Notes: generated by a model from the sequence alone, not told the origin. 11,243 nucleotides of DNA from Tenderia sp965602225 (GCA_965602225.1 CBFCYE010000055.1:1-11243); one strand, 5' to 3'. Counted from the first letter of the stretch, positions 1-7,412 are shown. A program made the numbers and translations.

Positions 1-95
1 CTTTTCAAAACACTGCTTTTTTATGATTTTGGAATACAAGCCCAAGAATGGATAACACCTACTCCGATGCAAAACCCATCAGCTTGTCAGAATAA

Positions 96-1658
96 TTATC
101 CAAACTGCAACACAGTGTTACGCATATCCTCGGTCAAGCGATTCAGGCTAAGACTGGTTTCACAACTGCTTTTTGCTGCTGCACCGCAGCTTTCCCCCAG
201 GCTATGGATGGCATCGATGGTTCTGCTGATATCATTGGCCGCCACCGTCTGTTGTTCCGTCGCTGAGGCAATCTGTATCGACATATCAGCGATGGTATTG
301 ATGCCAGACTCGATACCATCAAACTCCTGCGCCGCCTGACGCGCCTGTTCCGCAATTCGCTGTGACTCAGAGTGATCCGTCTCGATGGTCTGCACCGCAG
401 TCTGGGCATTAGAACGCAACAATTGGATCATCGTTTCAATCTCTACTGTTGAACCCTGTGTCCGCGTTGCCAATGATCGCACCTCATCAGCCACTACCGC
501 AAAACCACGCCCCTGCTCACCGGCGCGGGCCGCCTCAATTGCAGCATTTAACGCCAACAGATTGGTTTGCTCGGCGATGTTGCGAATCACCTCCAGCAGA
601 CCACCAATGTTTTTGCTGCTTTCGTTGAGCGCACCGATAGTCACCGCCGTCTCTTGCATGTGGCTAGCAAGAACAACTGTAGCTTCGGCTACCTCATTAA
701 CATGCTGCCCACCCCGCTTGGCCTGGCTGGTGGCCAGCAGTGAGGTATCGGCAGTGTGCTGCGTGTTTTGTGCCACATCGGCAATGGTTGCCACCATTTC
801 TTTGATTGCGGCACTGGCCTGCCCCATCTCTTTACGTTGTTGCTCCAAACCCTCACTGGTACAACGCGCCACTTCAGTGGTATCCATTCCGGCCTGGGCA
901 AGCCCCTCGGTGGCATCGCCAATCCGCGTGACCAGAGTTGTAATGCGTGCCTGCTGCGCCGTCATGGCGCATTGAATCTGTCCCACATCATCTGGGCTAT
1001 CACCATACACATGCGGCGCAACCCCGTTATCAAACAGACTACGTGCTTCACGGGTCAGCTTTTGCAGCGGCTTGCCAAGCCGATGAAAATACCAGCCAGC
1101 CACCACCAGCATCAGCAGCAGGCCAGGAACCAAGACAGTGAGATTTGCACCGGCCAGCAGCGCAAGTGCCGCCAATGCCAGCATAAAACCCATGCCACTC
1201 AACATATATTTATGCGCAGTACTGAAGGCATGCAGTTTCAGCTTTGCCTTGCCGCAGTTGATATCGGCATAAAGCTTTTCAGCCCGCTCTACCCATTCGC
1301 GTTTGGGTTTGGTTCGCACCGATTGATACGCCACAACCTCACCGTCCCGTTGCACCGGTGTCACATAGGCGTTAACCCAATAATGGTCGCCGTTTTTACA
1401 ACGGTTTTTCACCACACCCATCCAGGCCTGGCCTTGTTGCAAGGTCGACCAGAGATCAGCAAAGGCCGCCGCCGGCATGCTTGGATGACGGACGATGTTG
1501 TGGTTTTTGTCTAGCAACTCCTCTTTACTAAAACCGCAAATATCAACGAAGTCCTGATTAATTTGAATGATGCTGCCTTTGATATCCGTCAACGAGATGA
1601 TTCGTGTCTGCTCCGGATAGTCCAATTCATGCCCTGTTACTGGTAAATTATTTTTCAT
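96..1658 (-). CDS. aer: Aer-like PAS methyl-accepting chemotaxis protein
   Basis: Energy and redox taxis receptor of the inner membrane, expected to signal through CheW/CheA. The 520 residues read as: N-terminal PAS domain (about 10-120) starting with the Aer-type NLPVT, two membrane spans (about 152-170 and 172-190) with almost no periplasmic loop, a HAMP-like linker (about 191-245), then a long coiled-coil signalling domain whose conserved hairpin tip is at 361-398 (NIAEQTNLLALNAAIEAARA and following). The length and even the residue numbering match E. coli Aer: N34, R57, H58, F66, W79 and N85, positions tied to FAD binding or signalling there, are all conserved. Position 60, Asp in E. coli Aer, is Ser here. 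There is no C-terminal CheR-binding pentapeptide; the protein ends VLQFG. A sigma-28 type promoter lies upstream. The family is certain; the exact stimulus is inferred. Confidence 0.93.
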   Translation of the reverse strand: MKNNLPVTGHELDYPEQTRIISLTDIKGSIIQINQDFVDICGFSKEELLDKNHNIVRHPSMPAAAFADLWSTLQQGQAWMGVVKNRCKNGDHYWVNAYVTPVQRDGEVVAYQSVRTKPKREWVERAEKLYADINCGKAKLKLHAFSTAHKYMLSGMGFMLALAALALLAGANLTVLVPGLLLMLVVAGWYFHRLGKPLQKLTREARSLFDNGVAPHVYGDSPDDVGQIQCAMTAQQARITTLVTRIGDATEGLAQAGMDTTEVARCTSEGLEQQRKEMGQASAAIKEMVATIADVAQNTQHTADTSLLATSQAKRGGQHVNEVAEATVVLASHMQETAVTIGALNESSKNIGGLLEVIRNIAEQTNLLALNAAIEAARAGEQGRGFAVVADEVRSLATRTQGSTVEIETMIQLLRSNAQTAVQTIETDHSESQRIAEQARQAAQEFDGIESGINTIADMSIQIASATEQQTVAANDISRTIDAIHSLGESCGAAAKSSCETSLSLNRLTEDMRNTVLQFG

Positions 1659-1733
1659 TGCTAAGCCCCCATAGCCTTCAGCGTCTAATATTTTCTTCTT
1701 ACCAATGCCGCACAGTAAGTGTGGTCATTTTTG

Positions 1734-1760
1734 GTAACGGCACAAAATGTAAGGGCTTTA
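1734..1760 (-). promoter_or_regulatory. Sigma-28 (FliA) promoter of the chemoreceptor gene
   Basis: On the minus strand the sequence reads TAAA, 15 nt, GCCGTTAC. The known FliA consensus is TAAA-N15-GCCGATAA, so the -35 element is perfect, the spacing exact and the -10 element matches at 6 of 8 positions. The start codon at 1658 lies about 75 nt downstream, leaving a leader of roughly 70 nt. A 7-bp inverted repeat (TTACCAA at 1699-1705, TTGGTAA at 1731-1737) overlaps the downstream edge of the -10 element. Confidence 0.72.
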
Positions 1761-1773
1761 GTGCGTAACAACT

Positions 1774-1804
1774 AAAAACAAAAAAAGGGCTCACACATGA
1801 GCCC
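1774..1804 (-). terminator. Rho-independent terminator of the histidine kinase gene
   Basis: A perfect 7-bp stem (GGGCTCA 1787-1793, TGAGCCC 1798-1804) with a 4-nt loop. Read on the minus strand it is followed by seven T, one G and five T (1786 down to 1774). It lies about 105 nt after the kinase stop codon and before the chemoreceptor promoter, so the two genes should be separate transcription units. Confidence 0.88.
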
Positions 1805-1909
1805 CTCCTAATATTCTAATGAGATATTTTCCCCCTACTTAGTGGCCTAGGCCAAATCATTCACCAAACGCAGTCAGCAAATACAGCACTGCGCATAATG
1901 AACTGTCCA

Positions 1910-3514
1910 CTAAATCTCCGACTTGATCGATGGGTTATGACTACACGGCACAGGCAATTGAAACCAAAAGCGGCTACCCTTGCCGGGCACACTCTCAACC
2001 CCCAACTCACCAAGCATTGCATCAACAAGCTTCTTGGTTAAAGCAAGACCGATACCACTGCCTTCAATATCCTGAGTGGCGGACACCAAGCGCTCAAACG
2101 GTCTAAATATTTTTGATAGTGCATCAGCATCAATTCCGACACCGTTATCCTCTACACAAATACGGATCCATTCCGAATCAACCGCCGTAGAAAAAATCTT
2201 AATCGAACCATTTTCACGATTGTATTTAATGGCATTGGAAAGAAGATTGATTATTATCTGTTTGAAGCGCTTTTCATCTGCCACCACCTCAAAGCGGGCA
2301 TCAATCCTCATCTCAATGCTAATGCCACGCGCATTGGCGAGAGGCCTAAGCTGACTAACGCAATTTTCCAGCAATGGCGCAATCTTAACCGTTACAAGCT
2401 TGAGCTCAATCTGCCCGCTTTCAATACGGCCCAGGTCCAGTACCTCATTGACCAACTCCAACAAGTGGTTACCAGCAACCATTATCTCATTCACAAAATC
2501 GGCCTGTTGCTCACTTAAAGGTTTCTCATCATCAATCTCCAGCAGCTGACCAAAACCAAGGATGGCATTAAGCGGTGTGCGCAATTCATGACTCATACGT
2601 GAGAGAAATTCAGACTTAGCCACACTGGCAATCTCAAGTTCCCGAGTACGATCCTGCACCCGTTGTTCAAGATCCATATTAAGAAGATCCAGTTGAGCCT
2701 CACTAATTCTCAACTGCTCCTGCACCTTTTGCATCAGCGAAAAAAAATAAACCAAGACCACAAGATATGCAACAAACCGCAGCATATGCCACCACCACCA
2801 GCCCGCATCCCAAAGCACAGATATTTCAAAAAGGAGACCGGCAATACCAAAAAGAAGACAGTGGTTGGCGAACACCAGATTTTCTCGACTTAGCGCTTTT
2901 GAATCTGAGCCCGTTGCCGTAACCAGATAGCTATAAACAAAATACGCAGTACCAAACAGAAAACCTAAACCACCAATTATATTAATACTGATCGCCAGCA
3001 TAGAGAACTGACCATCAACAATCATGGTCGGAATAAGATCAGGCAGACTGACTGAGACCATTCCTATAAGCAGAGATACAGCAACCGTCACAACCAACAA
3101 CAATCGCTGCCGTGTTTCAGTCAGCAATGCCTCAGGGATCCAGATCGCTGCAAACAAAACACCACCAATCAAGGTAGCAACACTGTGCAGCCAGATAAAC
3201 GAGGCCCCGGCGTGCAGAACTGAATGAAACCCATCCAACAGGCCCATGCCAATCAGGCCACAGGCAGCAAAAATATAATGCCTTGCAAGATAACCATTTT
3301 TTATCAGGCTGATCATCAAGCTGGCTATGATCAGGGCACAGAGCGTGCCTACACTTTCCAACATCGCATGAAAAGGATAATTGCTCCAGCGCCAGTCAGA
3401 ATAAAACACGGCCATAACAACACCAAGCAGCACCGGCAGAACCGCACTCATGGTCATACTGAACCAGAGCGCACCAATATTTTTCGATTTGTGAAAATTA
3501 TTTATCATCAGCAT
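1910..3514 (-). CDS. Membrane sensor histidine kinase with an eight-span N-terminal domain
   Basis: Sensor kinase of a two-component system in the inner membrane. About eight hydrophobic spans (residues 18-38, 49-71, 80-99, 106-126, 137-156, 171-198, 212-234, 242-262) form a sensor that resembles the MASE3-like integral membrane domains, including an LDGFHSVLH segment at 93-101. A coiled coil (about 263-300) leads to HisKA with the H-box SHELRTPLN and phospho-acceptor H309. The HATPase_c domain follows, with the N-box around N427, G1 box DNGVGI 456-461 and G2 box GSGIGL 485-490. All catalytic motifs are intact. There is no receiver or HAMP domain and no response regulator gene in the window, so the partner is unknown. 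Four tryptophans in a row (239-242) precede the last span. Start choice is uncertain: no clear ribosome binding site, and ATG codons occur at residues 1 and 3. Confidence 0.9.
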   Translation of the reverse strand: MLMINNFHKSKNIGALWFSMTMSAVLPVLLGVVMAVFYSDWRWSNYPFHAMLESVGTLCALIIASLMISLIKNGYLARHYIFAACGLIGMGLLDGFHSVLHAGASFIWLHSVATLIGGVLFAAIWIPEALLTETRQRLLLVVTVAVSLLIGMVSVSLPDLIPTMIVDGQFSMLAISINIIGGLGFLFGTAYFVYSYLVTATGSDSKALSRENLVFANHCLLFGIAGLLFEISVLWDAGWWWWHMLRFVAYLVVLVYFFSLMQKVQEQLRISEAQLDLLNMDLEQRVQDRTRELEIASVAKSEFLSRMSHELRTPLNAILGFGQLLEIDDEKPLSEQQADFVNEIMVAGNHLLELVNEVLDLGRIESGQIELKLVTVKIAPLLENCVSQLRPLANARGISIEMRIDARFEVVADEKRFKQIIINLLSNAIKYNRENGSIKIFSTAVDSEWIRICVEDNGVGIDADALSKIFRPFERLVSATQDIEGSGIGLALTKKLVDAMLGELGVESVPGKGSRFWFQLPVPCSHNPSIKSEI

Positions 3515-3934
3515 AACTACTATAGTTTAGACAAAGGTAGTTGTTGAATCACCAATTAAACCAAGCCACATTGATGTGCCAAATACTGCACGGACGACCC
3601 TAGCAACCACAAGCCAAGAAAACTTCTAATAGCGAAAGCGATAAACCCTGGCCACATATGGGATTTATGAATCGACGCAACCACCCCTGCAACCATAACA
3701 GGAAATTCTAATTAACATTTGATTTTAAAACGTAGCAGCATCCGCAGATCAAACACCGATGGCAGCTGATTAATGCAGTGATGAAAAAACAAAGAAATAA
3801 AACAAAAGATAAATCGACTTAGCCTGGATCCCGCAGAATCAAAGCCTCATAGATAGAAAAGGAATTATAAAATAGTCATTGCCGTAATTAATGTTTTCGC
3901 GCAACTTAAAAAATATCAATCTAGCAAAACAGCT
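3515..3934. other. Gene-free 420-nt stretch upstream of the kinase gene
   Basis: No convincing gene on either strand. It holds a CACAT-N2-ATGTG palindrome at 3567-3578 and three copies of GCAACCA (3603-3609, 3677-3683, 3689-3695). A minus-strand TATAGT (3519-3524) would serve as a -10 element, but its transcript would begin almost at the kinase ATG (3512-3514), and the matching -35 (TTCAAC) is poor. The part from 3711 to 3934 is AT-rich and otherwise featureless. The kinase promoter should lie in this stretch; I cannot place it firmly. Confidence 0.5.
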
Positions 3935-4336
3935 CTATTTAAGCTCATCAGAAATAATATTTTTGAATTTATCCAGCAAACGATCAGTAGCATCACGCTT
4001 GTCTTGCATACGACCCCGCCGATACGAATCGACAACAGCAACCAGCCAGACAATCACAATAACCGCCGTCGCCACATCAAGGGATTGCGCCTCAGCGCCG
4101 CCTGCCTGATTTGAGACTAACTCTGTAATCGCCGCCGCATCGAGTTGAGCTTCACCACTCTGGATCTTTTCGCTTATTTTCAGCGTCCTCTCAACCACCC
4201 TGGAAACCAACCAATAGATCGAGACAAACGCAGTGCCGCCCAACAGCAGCGCAGCAACATATTTCTTTAAGAAAAGATGGCCAAGACCAGGAAATACCAG
4301 CGCTGATAGCAAGGCGGCTTTTATTGACTTAGGCAT
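3935..4336 (-). CDS. Small membrane protein of unknown function (TM2-like)
   Basis: A 133-residue protein with no recognised function. The N-terminus has a hydrophobic segment with FPGLGHLFLKKY (15-26), like the PGLGhxY turn of TM2-type small membrane proteins. It is followed by a span at about 27-45, a charged, Ala/Glu/Gln-rich loop (47-88), a second clear span at about 88-103 with VVDSYRRG (101-108) at its end, and a basic tail (107-133). The start is well supported: GAGGT on the minus strand sits 5 nt before the ATG. It is divergently arranged with the copper receptor gene and shares a 232-nt spacer with it, which makes co-regulation possible but unproven. No terminator is visible after its stop codon. 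It is real on grounds of the ribosome site, membrane topology and coding pattern; the family link is inference. Confidence 0.78.
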   Translation of the reverse strand: MPKSIKAALLSALVFPGLGHLFLKKYVAALLLGGTAFVSIYWLVSRVVERTLKISEKIQSGEAQLDAAAITELVSNQAGGAEAQSLDVATAVIVIVWLVAVVDSYRRGRMQDKRDATDRLLDKFKNIISDELK

Positions 4337-4356
4337 TAAATACCTCGTGTTTAGGC

Positions 4357-4386
4357 ATTATCTCAAATCAATAACAATTTGATAAT
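4357..4386. promoter_or_regulatory. Inverted repeat upstream of the small membrane protein gene
   Basis: The left arm ATTATCTCAAAT (4357-4368) and right arm ATTTGATAAT (4377-4386) are complementary over 10 bp if the TC at 4363-4364 is looped out; the spacer is 8 nt. It starts 21 nt upstream of the minus-strand gene's ATG. It could be an operator, or a hairpin in the leader RNA. The minus-strand GATAAT within it could also serve as a -10 element. Confidence 0.35.
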
Positions 4387-4401
4387 GGAGCCTTTTTCTT
4401 A

Positions 4402-4447
4402 CATTAATGCATTAAAGGGCTTCATTAAAGGAATACGCCGCCTTTAA
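4402..4447. promoter_or_regulatory. Candidate operator: CATTAAAGG repeats with inverted half-site
   Basis: CATTAAAGG occurs twice in direct orientation (4410-4418 and 4423-4431, 13 nt apart), and a shorter CATTAA begins at 4402. The second copy pairs with CCTTTAA at 4441-4447 to form TTAAAGG-N9-CCTTTAA. It lies in the divergent spacer, about 75 nt before the predicted transcription start of the copper receptor. No known regulator can be assigned from the sequence. Confidence 0.35.
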
Positions 4448-4478
4448 GCTGCATTGTTTGGTGCGACAATTTGCCACA

Positions 4479-4506
4479 TTGATCTAATACCCATACATTT
4501 TATAAT
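4479..4506 (+). promoter_or_regulatory. Probable sigma-70 promoter of the copper receptor gene
   Basis: TTGATC (4479-4484), a 16-nt spacer and a perfect TATAAT (4501-4506). Transcription would begin near 4513, giving a leader of about 55 nt. The ribosome site GAGGA (4560-4564) stands only 4 nt before the ATG, a rather short spacing. Confidence 0.5.
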
Positions 4507-4568
4507 TCTCTTACTATTTCTGACATCCAGAAAGCTCTATTTCCTAAGCAATTAGTAATGAGGATCGC

Positions 4569-6623
4569 ATGAAAAAAACAACCATCGCCACCCTGGTCGC
4601 TGTACTCGCCGCCGGCATTGCCCACGCTGAAGATGATCAAAGCGTTGTTATCGACATTACGCGCGGCACCTTGGCCGATCCAGCCGAACAGAAAATCACT
4701 GTAGATCAGCTGCAACAGGGCGTGAATGCTGATGGTGGCGATCTGTTGCGCAATCTGCCTGGTGTCTCAGGGGTACGCATGGGTGGTCATGGTATAGACC
4801 CTATTATCCGTGGCCAGAGCCAGGGGCGTCTGAATATCCTGCTTGATGGCGCCACCATATTGGGCGCGTGTCCTAACCGCATGGACCCCTCCACCGCCTA
4901 TTCGCCGGTAGAAACCTACGATGCCATCACTGTTATCAAAGGTGCCCACACAGTACTTTATGGTGCCGGCGGCAGCGGTGGCACGGTGTTGTTTGAACGC
5001 TATACCGATCCAATGAGCGATGAAGACAGCTTTCGCGGCAAGGCTGGACTGGGCTACAAAAGCAACTCCAAAACCAAAGATGTCTTTGCCGACCTGACCG
5101 CAGGCAACTCAAAAGGTTACGCCCGTGCCATCGTTCAATCCACTGATGCCGGCAACTACAAAGATGGTAACGGCACTGAAGTCTTTTCTGCCTACAAGCA
5201 AAAGTCCGGCTCGCTACTGCTAGGCTACATCCCGAATCACGATACCCGCGTCGAAGTTGGGCTTGAATCCAGTCGCGAAGAAGACATGCTCTACGCCGGT
5301 GCCGGAATGGATGCACCTAAAAGCAACAACGACACCGTTCGCCTGAACTTTGAAAAAAATAAAGTCGGCGTTTTCAATAGAGTCAAAGGCGAGGTTTATC
5401 AGTCTCAGGTAGATCACGTCATGGACAACTACTCTCTACGCCCCAACAGCGGCATGAAAATGAAGACCCCATCAACCTCCGATACCACCGGTGGCCGTCT
5501 CACGGGTGAATTTTTCAGCGGCGAAAACCTGGCCTGGACCGTCGGTGTAGACACCCAAATGAGCAGCCGCGACGCCGCCCGCTATTCCGGCATGATGGTA
5601 CCACCCACTACGGTGCAATCATTGATCTGGCCAGATGTGAATATTGATCAAACCGGCCTGTTCGGCGAAGTTGAAAACAAACTCAATCAAACAGACAGCC
5701 TCAAGCTGGGTCTGCGTTATGACCAGGTCAGCTCCACCGCAGGCAAGGCCGCCACAGCAGGCACCACACCAAACAACCTCTACAACATGTACTACGGTGT
5801 AACCGCCTCTGAAAAAGATGACAACAACGTCAGCGGTTTTGTCCGATACGAAAAGGGCGTCGCCAATGGCCAGGGGCTGTTGTTTACCTCCGTCAGTCGC
5901 AGCGTCCGCAGTGCCGATGCAACCGAACGTTACATGGCTGCCGCCAACCCGTCTTCAATGATGCGTTGGGTGGGCAACCCCAATATCGAAGCAGAGACCC
6001 ATCATCAGGCAGAAGTAGGGCTGTCATGGAACAGTACCAAATGGCAGACGCAAAGCTCGGTTTTCTACAACGACGTCAGTGATTACATTCTCCGTGATCG
6101 CGCCCATGGTCAAACCGGAATTCTACTCAGTGACAACGCCACCATCTATCGCAATGTTGATGCAACACTGTATGGCGCTGAAGTCGGTCTGACACGTCAA
6201 ATTTCAGCGGCATGGTCAGGCAACTTCAATATCGCCTATGTCAAAGCCACCAACAGCAGCGACGACCGTCCAATCGCACAAACACCACCGCTAGAGGGTA
6301 GTCTTGGCGCCGATTACAACGCCAATGACTGGAAGGCTGGCGCCAAACTCAACTGGGCCAAAAATCAAACCCGCGTTGATGACAGCATGATGACCGGCAG
6401 CGGCCTGGACTCAGGACAAACACCAGGTTTTGGCACAATTGATCTTTATGCCGCCACGGTTGTTGGTGAAGATACCAGCATCAAATTCGGCGTTGATAAC
6501 TTAATGGATAAGGCCTACGCCTACCATGTTAATCGTGCCAACTCAGATCCATTCAATCCCACAGCCGTTCAGGTCAATGAACCCGGCAGAGAAGTGTGGG
6601 CGCGTCTTAGCACCAAGTTCTAA
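4569..6623 (+). CDS. oprC: TonB-dependent copper receptor (OprC/NosA type)
   Basis: Outer-membrane receptor that binds copper and imports it with energy from TonB. The 684 residues include a signal peptide ending AHA at residue 20, a possible TonB box near 25-31 (SVVIDIT), a plug domain (about 40-145) and a 22-strand-type beta-barrel ending in the usual aromatic residue (STKF). The plug carries the family signature: GGHGIDPIIRGQSQGRLNI (72-90) and CPNRM (101-105). In OprC of Pseudomonas, copper is held by a CxxxM motif in the plug and an HxM motif in the barrel. Both are here as C101/M105 and H283/M285 (DHVMDN). The length is normal for the family. The gene is monocistronic: its own promoter candidate, an intrinsic terminator 26 nt after the stop, and a convergent gene beyond. 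No copper chaperone, oxidase or nitrous oxide reductase gene is adjacent, so OprC-like uptake is better supported than a NosA role. Confidence 0.93.
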   Translation: MKKTTIATLVAVLAAGIAHAEDDQSVVIDITRGTLADPAEQKITVDQLQQGVNADGGDLLRNLPGVSGVRMGGHGIDPIIRGQSQGRLNILLDGATILGACPNRMDPSTAYSPVETYDAITVIKGAHTVLYGAGGSGGTVLFERYTDPMSDEDSFRGKAGLGYKSNSKTKDVFADLTAGNSKGYARAIVQSTDAGNYKDGNGTEVFSAYKQKSGSLLLGYIPNHDTRVEVGLESSREEDMLYAGAGMDAPKSNNDTVRLNFEKNKVGVFNRVKGEVYQSQVDHVMDNYSLRPNSGMKMKTPSTSDTTGGRLTGEFFSGENLAWTVGVDTQMSSRDAARYSGMMVPPTTVQSLIWPDVNIDQTGLFGEVENKLNQTDSLKLGLRYDQVSSTAGKAATAGTTPNNLYNMYYGVTASEKDDNNVSGFVRYEKGVANGQGLLFTSVSRSVRSADATERYMAAANPSSMMRWVGNPNIEAETHHQAEVGLSWNSTKWQTQSSVFYNDVSDYILRDRAHGQTGILLSDNATIYRNVDATLYGAEVGLTRQISAAWSGNFNIAYVKATNSSDDRPIAQTPPLEGSLGADYNANDWKAGAKLNWAKNQTRVDDSMMTGSGLDSGQTPGFGTIDLYAATVVGEDTSIKFGVDNLMDKAYAYHVNRANSDPFNPTAVQVNEPGREVWARLSTKF

Positions 6624-6648
6624 GCAGCCAACGCTAAGTGACACAAAC

Positions 6649-6675
6649 AAAAGGCCCGCATTTGCGGGCCTTTTT
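6649..6675 (+). terminator. Intrinsic terminator of the copper receptor gene
   Basis: An 11-bp stem (AAAAGGCCCGC 6649-6659, GCGGGCCTTTT 6664-6674) with a 4-nt loop and a T run at 6671-6675. Because A residues lead into the stem, it also has a T run when read on the minus strand, so it may stop transcription from the convergent gene ending at 6733. Confidence 0.93.
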
Positions 6676-6686
6676 CCTGTTCTGAG

Positions 6687-6702
6687 CTAAATTATTATTT
6701 AG
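6687..6702. repeat. Small AT-rich inverted repeat
   Basis: CTAAAT (6687-6692), 4-nt loop, ATTTAG (6697-6702). It is a perfect 6-bp palindrome in the spacer between two convergent genes, next to the larger hairpin at 6704-6725. It is weak as a structure, but may extend that hairpin on the minus-strand transcript. Confidence 0.35.
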
Positions 6703-6730
6703 ATGTAGGTTGCAGCCAAGCTACAATCTT
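6698..6730. repeat. Type B intergenic repeat, copy 1
   Basis: Contains TTTAGATGTAGGTT (6698-6711), then CCAA (6716-6719) and AATCTT (6725-6730); all three blocks recur in order at 8255-8281. Within this copy, TGTAGGTTG (6704-6712) and CAAGCTACA (6717-6725) form a hairpin with one G-G mismatch and a 4-nt loop. It sits just past the stop codon of the split-barrel gene at 6733. Confidence 0.55.
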
Positions 6731-6732
6731 GG

Positions 6733-7284
6733 TTAAGCATTCTTGCTCACAATATCCGTTGGTTTGCCATCAAGGCTAAGCTGATTCTTTTCGCGCCAAT
6801 ACTCACTTATGCCTTTTTCACCCTTTTTGATCGCCCAATTTTTCAATTGATCCCTTTCTTCAATATAATCAAATAACGGAACAGCCATACCACAAGAAGT
6901 TTGCACAAGATCAACCGACAGATCAAAAATCTGTCTTGCACCAGGCGTTGGACCAAACATAGCAATCAACTCATTCCATTCAGGATCATTTCTATGTACA
7001 GCCTTTGCATTACCATAAAGCCTAAGGATCATTGGGTTGCCCTCAAAGGCTGAAAACATAATGGTCATGCGTGGCTGCTCCTGAACATGAGCAGCCGTCT
7101 CGTTACCGCTGCCGGTTACATTCAGCCAAACAACTCTGTTTTTACCCAGGACTCGCAAGCTGTCCATCCCTTTAGGGGATATATTAACCCGGCTATCGGC
7201 AGTTGCCGTGCCGACAAAATATATCTTCTGAGCCTCAATAAACTGCTTCAGCTTATCTGATATTTCAGCATATCGTTGTGCCAT
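6733..7284 (-). CDS. Pyridoxamine 5'-phosphate oxidase family protein (FMN-binding split barrel)
   Basis: A cytoplasmic 183-residue protein of the PNPOx-like split-barrel superfamily, whose members bind FMN, F420 or heme. The N-terminal strand pattern IYFVGTATADSRVNISPKG (21-39) is typical of the family. So are VVWLNVTGSGNETAAHVQE (51-69), the usual cofactor phosphate region, and the strand MTIMFSAFEGNPMILRLYG (73-91). The C-terminal part (SCGMAVPLFDY, 130-140) matches a subfamily often annotated only as pyridoxamine 5'-phosphate oxidase family protein; it is not PdxH. Substrate and cofactor cannot be told from the sequence. An AGGA ribosome site stands 9 nt before the ATG. It is the last gene of the minus-strand cluster, 128 nt after the methyltransferase gene, and converges on the copper receptor gene. 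Confidence 0.86.
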   Translation of the reverse strand: MAQRYAEISDKLKQFIEAQKIYFVGTATADSRVNISPKGMDSLRVLGKNRVVWLNVTGSGNETAAHVQEQPRMTIMFSAFEGNPMILRLYGNAKAVHRNDPEWNELIAMFGPTPGARQIFDLSVDLVQTSCGMAVPLFDYIEERDQLKNWAIKKGEKGISEYWREKNQLSLDGKPTDIVSKNA

Positions 7285-7364
7285 GTTATTTAATCCTTTT
7301 GATGCCTAAACTTCTGTACCCAGCACTTGTTTTAATTTTAGAGAAGACTTACTGCATCCTCTCT

Positions 7365-7398
7365 ATTCCACGTGCGCACAGCGCACCCTAGCCGGCTT
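7365..7398. repeat. Type A 34-nt hairpin repeat, copy 1
   Basis: This copy matches 8922-8955 at 29 of 34 positions. The core is GTGCGC (7372-7377), loop ACA, GCGCAC (7381-7386), followed by CCTAGCCGGCTT. It lies 15 nt past the stop codon of the methyltransferase gene (minus strand). In the other copy the outermost stem pair is swapped but still paired, which points to selection on the hairpin or to spread of a structured element. Confidence 0.8.
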
Positions 7399-7412
7399 AA
7401 CTGCTAGCGGCT

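Noticed and set aside
385..1514. Long open frames opposite the chemoreceptor gene
   Set aside because: They lie antisense to a clear 520-residue chemoreceptor, show no domain pattern and are rich in Cys, Ala and His as expected for shadow frames.
3560..3585. Sigma-54 promoter (TGGCAC on the minus strand) before the kinase
   Set aside because: TGGCAC is present, but the invariant GC is not found 10 nt after the GG, so the -12 element is missing.
3781..3822. Thirteen-codon open frame starting ATG AAA AAA
   Set aside because: There is no ribosome binding site, it is Lys-rich only because of the A-rich sequence, and no conserved context supports it.
4936..5417. Antisense open frames inside the copper receptor gene
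   Set aside because: They have no recognisable domains or ribosome sites, and the plus-strand frame has continuous receptor-family similarity.
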